Shown here: positions 1 through 11,690 of the stretch, in pieces
Layout of the letters: each line of letters begins with the position of its first letter
How positions within the stretch are numbered: the first letter of the stretch is position 1
Origin: Porodaedalea pini
Taxonomy: Eukaryota > Basidiomycota > Agaricomycetes > Hymenochaetales > Hymenochaetaceae
DNA: 64,000 nt
Reading direction: 5' to 3'
Assembly: GCA_002794775.1 (NCBI GenBank)
Contig: NBAY01000031.1
Span: 310,001-374,000 of the forward strand
Translations under genes and position numbers: made by a program
Notes under the pieces: model-generated
The model's database searches: none
Told to the model about the DNA's origin: nothing
The model's input: the letters and a program-made list of their open reading frames with translations, nothing else

Positions 1-3000
1 TTTAGAATAATAATTTTTGAGTGGTTTCAGATGTATGTAGTCTAGCATGAAAACCAACACAATATTAATGTATATTAGAAATAAACAAAGAATCATTATT
101 TCCTCCTCCTAAATTCCTTCATTACTTCGTCTCGCCATTAATATTCTTCATGCTCCATTGCGTTGTCTGCAAGGTACTAGTACTGGCGTTCGAGGTTTGT
201 TCGGGTTGTTCGGAAACCAGCTAATATTAATCACCATGAAATCAAATTTTTAATTGTTGATTTCTAAATATCATTTTCATGTAGTAAATCGTAGATTTCC
301 AAACCAATTCTTTCCGAATCAAGAGCTTATATAATCAAAACATGTGTTTTTAGATTATTAAATACAAGCGAGAAATTGCTTAATAAAGGTCTACATAAAT
401 GACATCAGCTTAGCCATGGTTATCCGGATTGACCCAGGCCTCTGACTTCCGGCAGGAGCTCTTATCCGGATTTTTTCCCAGGCGTTCGCAGAAAATTTGG
501 CCAAAATTATCCGGATTGCCCAGGCCTCGAGGTCAAAATTTGGCCAAAGTTATCCGGATTTGGATCAGGGGTCTATAGACATTATCGGGGGTCCTCGTCT
601 TGGACGAACGAGTTGTTCCGCGAATTCATCATCATTTTGAACTCTCCATTCGTAGATCAAGAGATTGGCGATCACAAAATAGCGCAAGACAAAGTTGTTA
701 TTCTCTGACGCCGTGACGTTCCTTCGTACGCTTTCTCTGTACCCGCAGACTTAACTTTTCTCGGGCCTTTCTGCCTTTAAAAGGTACTGTAGAACCATAT
801 TTTACTCCCCTCCTCTTCTCCTCTTTATTACCTTCTTTGACTTCCCGCCTATTCTGTTGGCCGATCTACCTTGTGATCTCCTATCTTGTATACGCCTCCT
901 TCCGAACTATTCGCTCATTCCTGTTGTCGGTCATTGGTTATTACAGGCTTTTAGACGGGCTGTTGTTTCATTTCCATCTCGTTTGGTTTGGTTTGGTCTA
1001 GCTTCGAGGTCGATGGATGGCTTTCTTGATTATGATACAGAGACTCTTGCATCGCGGCATTGCAGTTTTTATTCATCATGTGTTCTTGAACAGTCTTTCC
1101 TTTGGTTCTTGCGCGAGCATTTGGTTACGTTCGCGTTTATGTACATTTTCCGATTTCTTGAATATTCTGTATGTCTCTAGCTTGGTTATCTTGGTTATCT
1201 TAATTTTGTTGATTATTCGAGAGACGATGGACATGACCATGGTGCCCGAGGCGGACGAGAACGCGAGAGTGATTTTCGAACCGACCACATTCATGCCGAG
1301 CACATAGAGTCGATCTTGCAAGCCTCGGTCGAAACAGATGAAAATTATATTTATCAGTAAGTTTGAAGGACAAGGGAGGATATGGGATGGGACGAATCCA
1401 AGATATGGGATAAGAAACGAGTTTAAATGGAGGGGGAATGAGGGAGGAAGTCCAGGAGTACGCGAACGGGAGCGGTTGTACAGTATCCGACGGTTCCAGG
1501 AAGGCAATATGCAATAAGGAATGATGCTGAACTTCATCAGCACGAGAAGCAGAGTTGGTTCTTCACCATCTCCTGGAGCTTCTTCAAACTAGGAATGCTC
1601 GAGTCGTTATACGGGACCTGGAGCTTTACTCTTCTGTGCATTACGCCACCAATCCTATGGCGTCTCTGGATACTGGAGAAGGGGTACGTGATAATGAGCC
1701 TCTGACGCATGTGGAAGGGACGGTGACGGGCTCAGCGGTTTATGTTCACCAGTGAGTGAGTGCGACTCGGAGATGTGCCATAAATCGCCTTAGGAATTAA
1801 TCATGACAGGAGTGGAGAAGACAGCGTTGTTTGGAGAAGAACGCTGGAAAGGTAAAATTAGGAATATATGGGCTCGAGACGTTGCTGGGTGGACTCAGAG
1901 GGGGAAATGAAAGCGTCGGTAAAGGGTGCTGAGGAGGAAGCTAAGGAGAGGACGGACATAGCTGGCTAGAGAACTCAAAGGCGTCCTCCGTAAAACGCGA
2001 TGTGACGAACTTACCGTACGAGTTAGTCAAAATGCCTTGCCTCGCCATCCGACGGGTCCTATACAGCAGAACGATACCACTGAGTTCCGCTGTGTGCCAT
2101 CTTCTCACCGTAGACGAGATAGTCGCTGTCACGACGCTACGGTCCGACTTGAGGGTCGAGGTAGGTGCCATGGCACGCCACCCGCTGTGTAGTCGCCATC
2201 ATCGAGCTAGAGTACGAAAAAACGATTCCATGGGCACATCAAGAGGTATCAGTCCTAGACTCATGGTCCGTGTCAGTGGGCTGCTGGCGCTTCCCAGCTA
2301 TGATGGTTATCCCAAATTTGTCCTCTCCCCAGATTCGGCGACCAATTTTCAAGAAGGATCTTATAGTTCGCATCAATGAGCGTAGGGAGCGGCACAGGTC
2401 GCAGCACTAGCGCTTCACAGGCTTGTCGTCGAAGTGTAAGCCATATGAGCACAGCAAGGCTTCGTAGTCTCATCCTGGACGGGTTTATCCTTTCGAACAA
2501 CGGTCCATCAATGCATAAAAAAATTAATCTGGGACTGCAATGAGGTCGAGGCAGTGGGCGAATCGGCCCTTGCTTTTCGACACTAGTTCTGTTGAGGGAA
2601 ACGGAACTTCGCTGCTCTCCTCCCGCCCTATCTCAGTACTAGTGATCAGATTCCGTTTGATGAATATGCAAGTCCCATTTGCAAGGATCCTCGTATCCTT
2701 CAGTACCATGGGGGTATATATATAATCAAGCGAAATCGCACTGGCACATACGAACTGGCCCTCACGAATTGTTTCGCACAGTAATAGCAGGTCCCTTTTA
2801 CAACACTCGGCAGTGAAGGTGTGTTGCTTCGCCTCGGCGCCTCCTGTGGGAGACAGTCGGCCTTAGAAGTTAGAACGCCAGTCTCCCTGATACATGAAGA
2901 GATGCGGCGCAATACAACAGCTTCTGCACAGCGTCAATTCAAAGCGTGTACTTGCGATCATCGCGTTCTACCTTGCTCAAAGGCGTCTTACATGGCCTCT

Positions 3001-3522
3001 CCATGCTAGGAGCTTTGAATAGACGCCCTTCTTGAATGGCACAGGGAACGCGCAGCACGGCGTTTGCAAATACAATCCTAACATCAGGTGTTGATAGCTT
3101 CTGTCTAGGCGCCGTAGTACTAAGACTTTAGGTCGATGGCAGAGAACACACGTCTGAATAAGTACGTAGTCGCACGATAATCACGTGATTCGTTGGCTCG
3201 CGTAGCAAAAGTTGAACCTGTACTTACTTGCTCCGTCTTCGACTCTGAACATGCTCATTGCTCATTGTGGTCCGCTTTCTTGCTTTCTCAATTTAATGCA
3301 CTGGGATGTTCTTGGGAATGAAATCAATGAATAGGAAAATAAATTGGTTTGAGAGTCACAAGATGCCTGTGTGCGCTTCTCGATCATGATGGCTTGAGCC
3401 TCATGGAAGCCTGCATGCACGGCCTCAGCATCTAATGACTTCCGCCTTGCGTCGCCCACTACTCTTGCTTCCAACCTTCACCATCGTCCCCTCGACTGGA
3501 CTACCTACACCCCAGACCTGCC
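1..3522. other. Region without a recognisable gene
   Basis: No protein family could be recognised on either strand; the open frames are short and overlap one another. Two stretches might be exons of an unrecognised small gene. One is a charged plus-strand frame at about 1208-1355 that ends at a good donor (GTAAGT at about 1356). The other is a hydrophobic, tryptophan-rich plus-strand frame at about 1460-1705 without an ATG. Neither has homology I can name. Positions 420-560 hold a repeated palindromic site, listed separately. The last 300 bases would contain the promoter of the NLR gene. Confidence 0.4.
420..560. promoter_or_regulatory. Cluster of four TTATCCGGATT sites
   Basis: The 11-mer TTATCCGGATT, with the 8-bp palindrome ATCCGGAT at its core, occurs at 420-430, 462-472, 507-517 and 550-560. 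The last two copies are preceded by the same AAAATTTGGCCAAA sequence, so part of the cluster arose by duplication of a unit of about 43 bp. Three copies are followed by CCAGGC-like sequence. A CCGG core resembles CGG/CCG half-sites bound by Zn2Cys6 regulators, but no regulated gene could be identified nearby. Confidence 0.45.
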
Positions 3523-6500
3523 ATGTCTCAGCTGCAACAGCTTCAAGCCAATCCACGGCCAGATGATCAAGACCGGTAAGTCGTTAGTCTTCCATCTGCG
3601 TCAGACGGCAGACACACTGATCTCGATCAACTTCCCAGATTCCTTCATCTAAAAAGTATTCTGTTCTATCCGTATCTCTGCACACGTGTCCTGACTGTTA
3701 ATACAGAAATCATCGTCGACTTCGCTGAGCGACGCCCAAATTCTGACCTTAGAATCAAATTCAAGGACAGCTCGGGATTCGAGACCAAGTCCGACGTATT
3801 CAAAAAGGCGGACTCCATTCATTGGAAGGCTGATATGTCTGTGCTACATACCTGCATCAACTCTACCAACCTGATTGTTTTGTACAGCTATGTCAAATGT
3901 CACTCGGAGGCGGTGTTAACGGTCTCAAAAACGTCATTCAACAGAACGATCGCTGAGTTTCCCCTGACGTTCAACCCGAAAGAGTTTGGAGAGGGAAAGA
4001 TAGTTGATCGGAATGGTAAGGAGGATCGGTTTCACAATACGGAGTACGGCTGATGGCTTCTCCAGATGGAAAAAGTGGGATTACGGTACATATGATATTT
4101 GCGATATCGAAGCCGGTGAGTGAGTACTTAAAGCCATCTAGGCCAGACTAAAATTCACGTCCTGGTCAAAAAGTCTGTCGAGGTTGCACGTCTCCTCGGT
4201 AGTCAGGCTTGCAGTGCTCTCGCATCAAAAGTGTCTATGCTGGATAAGCTCGACAAGGTCCTTGACTTCTTGGACATTATAAAGCTCGGGGGCGATGCAG
4301 CTCAGGTCAGATACTTCTGTCGCAGTTTTTTACGATATGTGTCTCTGAACTATCACTCGGTCCAGTTGAATATCGGTGCGCAGATTGCTGTCTCCATTGT
4401 CTCTAAAGCATTAGCTGTATGATGTCTTGAATATGTTGTTTATTTTGTTCTGACCTATTAACTGTTGATTTATAGAGATTCCGAGAGATTCCGATGTGTC
4501 ACAAGCAGCTTGTCGCGATCATGAATGACTTGGTATCTTTGCTGCCTGTGATGAGGGCCGCTCTAGGTCGCGTCAGAGATGCCGAATGTCGAGATTTTCT
4601 CCACATTTTTGTCACATTTGTCAAGGAGACGTCGGAGGGATTGATCAAGTACTCTTCTGGCTCCACAACTGGTGAGAAAACTTCGACTCTCTCGTTCAAA
4701 TGATACTTACTTCGGCTCAAGAGTTATTATTTCGCAACTGGTACAAGTCTAAGAAGGACGATGTCGATCGCCTGAAGGATCAGTCGACGCGCTTGAAACA
4801 AAACCTCGGCCTTGTCGTGAGCTTCGACATTCAGAAAGCCGCCTCAGAGCTCCGTAAGTGCCGAGCAACTCCAAATAGCTATCGAGCACTTACTAGTCAC
4901 AGGTCAAGGACAGATCAAGTATGAGGATGAGGAGACTCTCAAGCGCATTAAGCCACCCAGATTCAGCTTCTTCGACCCACGTCACTGTTGCATGCCGGGT
5001 ACGCGAGTGTTTCTTCTGCAGAATATCACGTCGTTCGCGCTCTCGGATGAGCAGTCCTCAAGACTGTATTGGTTATTTGGCATTGCGGGATCTGGGAAGA
5101 GTTCCATCGCATCGTCTGTCGCATTTGAATTACACAATCAGGACCGATTGTCTGGCTCGTTCTTTTGCAAGAGAGACGTTCCGGAACTAAGGAATGCTAT
5201 CAATCTCATACACACTGTGGCGTATTCGATTGCCAGGGTATACTCGTCCTACAGGAGCGTTCTTTTGGACGTGCTAAAGGAAGATCCAGAAATCGAGGAT
5301 AAAGCACTACCACTGCAGTTCGAAGCGCTACTATCAGGCCCATTGCACAAGGTTTCCCAGAGTCCGCCTCATGAGTCGATCATCATTGTTATAGACGCTT
5401 TGGATGAATGCGACGACAACAAAACTATATCTTTCTTCCTCGCACAGATGATGATCCTTGCACCATGGCTCAGGCTTATCGTCACAAGCAGGCCTTTACC
5501 AGACATTGAGAAGGGACTGCAGCTGCGCGAAGGTCTCATGACACGATGCGACTTATTCACTCAAGACGTTGACGAGGACATCCTGTCATTCATTCGATGG
5601 CAATTTTCGCCCCAAGGTCCTCTAGTGGATCTTCAGGCGTATGCGACAGACACTCAGATTCGGGCCCTTGGACGGAAGTCGTTTGGACTTTTCATCTGGA
5701 TCGCCACCGTTACGTCGTATGTGAGCGGCTTGATATTTGGGAAATTTGATGCGATAGAGGAGATACTTTGCTCAGGTAATGCTTCTGATCCAGAAGCAGA
5801 ACTCGATGGATTGTACCTACGAGTACTTCACAGTGTTGTAGGATCTTCGGCAGCCAACAAAAAGGCGGTCAAACTCATCGTCGGTCTGATATATGTGACG
5901 TCGAGAAACAGGTCACTTCCGGCCAATGCTCTGCATGCGTTCATCTCCGGGGCGGGCATCCGTATCTTACCACAGGAACTGGAGGGTGTGTTGTGGCAAC
6001 TAGGGTCGATTCTTACTACGGACTCACAGACGGGTGCTATCCGAGTGTGCCATCCTTCGTTCCTCGACTTCATCGGAAGCCAAGCGAGGTCCAGGGAGTT
6101 CTGGACGGAAACAGTAGAGTTGGATGCAATAATGGCGAAGCAGTGCTTTAAAATCATGGAAGCTGGGCTGAAGTTCAACATTTGCGGACTGGAATCGTCG
6201 TATGTTCGCAATGTCGATGTGGTTGATCTCGAGGAGCGCGTGGCTCGATGTATACCCCGGGAGCTGCAGTACAGCTGCTTCTACTGGCTGGATCATCTGT
6301 CTAAATCCGATGATGAATGTAAACGAGAGGTGGGGAAGATGCTGCGCGGCTTTTTATACGAAGCAAGGTCGCTGTACTGGCTGGAGGCGTTGAGTCTGAT
6401 GTCAGAGCTCAAGGCAGCAAACACTATTCTGCAGAAACTGCAAGGTGCCTACAAGGTCGGAGATTACGTTCGTACTGATTTAGGATAATATCTGACTTTG

Positions 6501-8865
6501 CGATTTGCACACACAGGATGATACAGAAGTTTGTAATGCTGCGCTGGACTTATTCCGGTTCGTAAGAGGATTACACGAGCCAATGTTGATCAGCACACCG
6601 CACATCTACATTTCAGCGCTACTGTGGGCACCATCGGATTCCATGATCGCGAAGTCACACGGATCGAAATTGAAGAATTCGCAGCAGTTTTGGCCGGACG
6701 CAGTGCAAACTGGCCCGTTAGCTTACAGACATTAACCACTGAATGCAGCGTAACCTGTGTGCAATACTCTCCAGATGGAAGCCGAATCATCTGTGGGTCT
6801 GACGACTCGACGATTCGGATGTGGGATGCTGGGAGCGGCGCTCCCGTTGGCGAGCCGCTTCGAGGTCATACGGGCTGGGTCAACTCTGTTGGGTACTCTC
6901 CAGATGGAAACCGAATCATCTCTGGGTCTTCCGACTCGACGATTCGGATGTGGGATGCTGAGAGCGGCGCTCCGTTGGCGAGCCACTTCGAGGCCATACG
7001 GGCTGGGTCAACTCTGTTGGGTACTCTCCAGATGGAAGCCGAATCATCTCTGGGTCTTCTGACGAGACGATTCGGATGTGGGATGCTGGGAGTGGCGCTC
7101 CTGTCGGCGAGCCGCTTCGAGGCCATACGGACGAGGTCTTGTCTGTTGGGTACTCTCCAGATGGAAACCGAATCATCTCTGGGTCTTACGACGACACGAT
7201 TCGGATGTGGGATGCTGAGAGCGGCACTCCGTTCGGCGAGCCGCTTCGAGGTCATACGGGCGAGGTCATTCTGTTGGGTACTCTCCAGACGGAAGCCGAA
7301 TCATCTCTGGGTCTTACGACTCGAAGATTCGGATGTGGGATGCTGAGAGCGGCGCTCCCATTGGCGAGCCACTTCGAGGTCATACGGGCTGAGGTCAACT
7401 CTGTTGGGTACTCTCCAGATGGAAGCCGAATCATCTCTGGGTCTTCTGACTCGACGATTCGGATGTGGGATGCTGAGAGCGGCGCTCCGATTGGCAAGCC
7501 GCTTCAAGGCCATACGCGCGGGGTCTACTCTGTTGGGTACTCTCCAGATGGAAAGCCGAATCATCTCTGGGTCTTTAGACAAGACGATTCGGATGTGGGA
7601 TGCTGAGAGCGGCGCTCCCGTTGGCGAGCCACTTCGAGGCCATACGGGCCGGGTCTACTCTGTTGGGTACTCTCCAGATGGAAGCCTAATCATCTCTGGG
7701 TCTTCCGACATGACGATTCGGATGTGGGATGCTGAGAGCGGCACTCCGTTGGCGAGCCACTTCGAGGCCATACGGGCTGGGTCAACTCTGTTGGGTACTC
7801 TCCAGATGGAAGACGAATCATCTCTGGGTCTGACGACAGGACGCTTCGCGTATGGGATGCTGAGAGCGGCGCTTCCGTTGGCGAGCCGCTTCGAGGCCAT
7901 ACGGACCAGGTCTCCTCTGTTGGGTACTCTCCAGATGGAACCGAATCATCTCTGGGTCTTACGACGACACGATTCGGATGTGGGATGCTGAGAGCGGCGC
8001 TCCTGTCGGCGAGCCGCTTCGAGGCCATACGGGCGGGGTCTTGTCTGTTGGGTACTCTCCAGATGGAAACCGAATCATCTCTGGGTCTTACGACGACACG
8101 ATTCGGATGTGGGATGCTGAGAGCGGCACTCCCGTTGGCGAGCCACTTCGAGGCCATACGGGCCGGGTCTACTCTGTTGGGTACTCTCCAGATGGAAGCC
8201 GAATCATCTCTGGGTCTTCCGACATGACGATTCGGATGTGGGATGCTGAGAGCGGCACTCCCGTTGGCGAGCCGCTTCGAGGCCATACGGGCTGGGTCAA
8301 CTCTGTTGGGTACTCTCCAGATGGAAGACGAATCATCTCTGGGTCTGACGACAGGACGATTCGCGTATGGGATGCTGAGAGCGGCGCTCCGATCGGCGAG
8401 CTGCTTCGAGGCCATACGGGCCAGGTCTACTCTATTGGGTACTCTTCAGATGGAAGCCGAATCATCTCTGGGTCTTCTGACAACACGATTCGGATGTGGG
8501 ATGCTCACAGCGCCTCATTTGTCGGAGAACTATCTCAAGGCGGAAGTCGTTGGAGTCCTGATGACGAATGCTTTGTATCGGTCTCCGAGACTACTTGCAC
8601 AGGCGAAGAATCAAGTGACAAATCAGACTTAGAGAGTAGCACCTCCGACAAAGAACCACGCATCATATACTCGAGTATTCCTTCGAGTATTCCGCTTGAT
8701 GGATGGATCCGAACGTTGGATGGAGGTCTGTTGTTGTGGGTCCCTCACGAGTATCGAAATGGCGTATGCGATATGAGTCTAGCATGCATGCCGTACAACG
8801 CAAACGGGCATCCTGTCAGAATCGATTGGAAAAGTCTTTGCCATGGAAACACTTGGACGAAGTGA
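3523..8865 (+). CDS. NACHT-WD40 NLR-like protein, frameshifted
   Basis: This is an NLR-type innate-immunity or allorecognition receptor of the fungal NACHT-WD40 class. The first exon starts at ATG 3523 and ends at donor 3576; several short introns follow up to about 4910. The N-terminal part looks like a weak C2-like beta domain (about 3720-4020) followed by a helical region (4200-4850). The NACHT exon (about 4905-6455) has the P-loop GIAGSGKSS (about 5083-5112), a Walker [13 protein letters not shown] (about 5384-5420) and a sensor-like VTSRP. A linker with [10 protein letters not shown] follows at about 6595, then 14 WD40 repeats and an agaricomycete-type C-terminus containing DGWI and LLLWVPHE, with the stop at 8863-8865. 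The reading frame changes about seven times after 6640 through single-base indels, so as written the gene cannot make one protein. It is either a decaying paralogue or carries assembly errors; both domain ends are present. Confidence 0.8.
6740..8530 (+). repeat. 14-unit WD40 repeat array (about 129 bp each)
   Basis: The motif YSPDG (TACTCTCCAGATGG-like) recurs 14 times, at about 6766, 6892, 7021, 7149, 7277, 7407, 7536, 7667, 7796, 7925, 8052, 8181, 8310 and 8438, giving a spacing close to 129 bp or 43 residues. Fourteen blades would make two seven-bladed beta-propellers. The units are almost identical except at a few codons after GHT, before SVGYS and after ISGS. Such high identity implies ongoing unequal exchange or gene conversion between units. 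Confidence 0.9.
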
Positions 8866-9329
8866 GGAATGAAGAGAGGGCATAGTGATTTGAAGTGAGC
8901 ATAATTTCTCTTGAGTCCTTGGCGTTACCCATCTCATTAGCTTTTCTTCTGATTGCAAGGTATTATATGTATGCTGAAAATCTATCTGTGTAGAATAGCT
9001 TTCATGTCGTCAGCCAGTGTACTCGTGCCATGAACAATATTTTGTGTCTGTCATCCGGCGTCCGACCGTCTTCCTATGTAGTGGTAGTACTCTGAATCAG
9101 ACGTCAGTCTTTCAACGGGATTTCGACGTCCTATAAGTCGCGTCGTGTCTCGAACTGACGACGATGTGAAAGACACTCTGAGCGGCACTTCGGTCGATAA
9201 GCTACCTGAGACAGAAGTCCTTGCTATGTATTTGACGTCCTAGGCGATGCCTTCCATCATGTCGAGACAAACACTGAGCCACACGCGACGTGCGTGGATT
9301 TCCATACGGTCTAAACCACAATGGTGCAT
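8866..9329. other. Intergenic spacer
   Basis: This is the 3' flank of the NLR gene. I see no open frame with recognisable content, no structured RNA and no clear repeat before the duplicated block begins near 9330. Confidence 0.4.
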
Positions 9330-11690
9330 GTCGAGCTGAATTCAATGCAAGTACTCTTGATGCGCTTTGAGCTGGTGAAGTACGGATAAACGTGGAAAAC
9401 GATATCAAGAAAGCGATAGAAGTTTGGATATTATGATTCACGCGAGACACCTATCGCATCCAAATCACAGAAAAGACGGTGGATTGTAGTATTCAATTAT
9501 AAATATGTCGATGCGCGCTAAGAATTCATGTGACAATGAGTTTAGAGAAGATCGGCCAACATGTGGTAGGGAGAGAAAGGGAGATAAAGAAGGATGATAT
9601 TGTACACAGAAAACGAGGCATGGACCTGAAAGACGTGAAAGGCATAAACTTGAATTGGTAGTTCGTAAAGCTACAAGCCTGGGTAGAAGAAAGGGGTGAG
9701 CATATCTGAGCAACACGGATGGAGAAGGAAAAGCTGGCGATACATCGGCATCCACACGGTAGCGAGGCATTCTTCTTAATCACGGTCCATCGGATCAAAT
9801 AAGAGACACAAAGCTTGAGCACCCAGATGGATTGCATAGGATATGTCGGTGAGCAACTTCTGCGCGACGCTCACTGTAGCGCGCACGATCGCGCGTTCGG
9901 CGTCATCTACGTACAACGGGCGGAAGGATTCACGTCATGAACTTGTCCGAGTGCCAATTCTTCAGCTCCTTCCTTCCAAAGTGTTTGAGCTGCTTGGATG
10001 TCGTGACGTTCGGACCCCGCTTCACGTGGCGCATGAACTCGAGAACCTGCGGTGCCGTAACGGGCAAACGCGGGATGGTGAGCAACGTTCACGGGATACT
10101 AGCGAAGGAGAGCAGTGCGCCACTGGACAGAGAAGAAATGTTGTCCAACTCCGCCTCATACCATTCGGAGTGTGCAACGAGGAGGGTCGACGGTCTTGGC
10201 TGCCGGTACAAGCGGCGCATCGCTCGGGTTGAAGTGCTGTCCACTGTGCGAGGGGCCGAGCTTCGAAGACCTTGTTAACGGATGAGAATGGGAACGAGTA
10301 GAGCGGGTCCTTGATGTGTGATAGCGTGCGCGAGTGTTGAGTGCCTCTCGGCATTTGCGCTTCTCTTGTTTGCGAGCCTCTCTGGGCTTCTGCATCCTCT
10401 CCCGCTTCTGGCGCTCGGCTTCCAACCACCTGCGATTCCACTCCGTGCTTTAACATGCTCGACTTCATAAGCCTCAAAGGGCCTCCCAAATACGCCTGCC
10501 TCACCGGTCTCGTGTGTTCGTCGATCTTGTTCCTGTTGCTGCTGCTCGCATTTCTGAAGCTCTTCTTCCTCCCTCGCTCTTTCCCGAGCCTAATGCGTTC
10601 TTGTTCACGCTGCCTCCTCTCGCGCCGGTAGTACGCTTCTTCCTCCCGAGTAAATTCTCAGCCCCACAAGCCGTGCACGCTGGTTGTCGAGACGGTCCAA
10701 GTAGTAAGGATCAGTGAAGTGGTGTTTGCAGCGTGAGTTAGAAGGAGGAACATGGAGATAGCGGGATGGTTTGGGAATGCCAGTAGGGGGGGGGGTCATC
10801 AGAGGAAGAAAGATCGGAGGACGAGCCATTGAGAGTCACGAATGAGGCAGAATTGGAGCCAGTGGCGAAGGATGACATGGAGTCATCAGACATGTCTCCT
10901 CGAAATTAACGATAGGACATGACGGCGGAACAAGCTCAGGCTAAATGAACGAGCTCAGGTATGCGTCGGGCGCATTGCAGTAGGAACCGTTGGGAGCGGA
11001 GGAGTCGCCAGATGCGTCGAAGTGTGGGATGAGGTTGTTGTAGGCACAAAAAATGCCCCTCTTGATCGGAATGGACGGTTAATCGGACGGCGCGTGGTTA
11101 GCCTCCACTGGGGCAGGCCCTGGGAAAGGCGTCTCCGGACCAGACGCCTTCCACATTGCTGGGACGAGATTTGCGCGTACACTCTAGAGCATGTTCCTCG
11201 GGAGTGAATGTCTGTCTGGTTCCGGGTTCAGCGCGTTTCTGACGTGTCTCGAGGTGCTCATATTGTGCTCCGAGCTTCTTCTTGGCCTGTCTTTTGGCAC
11301 GTGCGGAACAATTTCTCGCCTGCCCTGTAAGAGGGTTCGGAATCGGTCGAGGCTAAGTATGACAAAGCACTCGTGAATGGTGTATGGCATGATGTTGAAA
11401 ATCAGTCTGCAAGACTCGGAGCAAGTGAGTATGATGCAACTCAGTTCGGAATGAAGCCTACAATCGAGATACCATGAGAACGACAGACTCGAGGACTTGA
11501 GGCCCTCTCGGTACAGTGTATGGCAGAAAAGAGTCGCGGAATTGCAGTGCAGTCAACTGTCCAAAGACAAACCATCGACTGCTGAGTCTAGTTTGCCCAA
11601 ACATGGAGCAACGAAGGTAAGAGCCGCCGGGCCGGAATGAGCAAACACGGACCTACTGGACACGTAAACAAAGGCTGTGACGTAGCCTGC
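9330..11690 (-). repeat. Duplicated block, copy A (degraded)
   Basis: This block is homologous, in the same orientation, to 13810-16430. Shared landmarks include the CATCCAAATCA..GAAAAGAC segment (9458 versus 13937), the GCGATACATCGGCATCC segment (9736 versus 14239), the GTGCCAATTCTTCAGCTCCTT segment (9950 versus 14505), the GAAAATCAGTCTGCA segment (11397 versus 16043) and AAGAGTCGCGGAATTGCAG (11529 versus 16214). The homology covers the gene and both flanks, so it was a DNA-level duplication. Many indels and substitutions have accumulated in this copy. Confidence 0.75.
9860..11390 (-). pseudogene. Degraded copy of coiled-coil gene
   Basis: The minus strand aligns with the better preserved gene at 14387-16035, but the similarity is spread over several frames. 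The C-terminal motif DPLYSFPF is readable at about 10285-10308, and the basic N-terminal segment is readable at about 11190-11390. Most of the acidic/basic coiled-coil segment is missing or out of frame, and a run of ten G residues lies at 10786-10795 where copy B has four. No continuous protein is possible. It is a relic of the duplication. Confidence 0.65.

Noticed and set aside
6640..7940. Programmed ribosomal frameshifting in the NLR
   Set aside because: Seven shifts in both directions at different places without a common slippery site are better explained by indels or assembly error.
6732..8415. Long minus-strand and alternate-frame open frames across the WD40 array
   Set aside because: They repeat a 43-residue pattern set by the WD40 DNA repeats and have no family signature; they are shadows of the coding strand.
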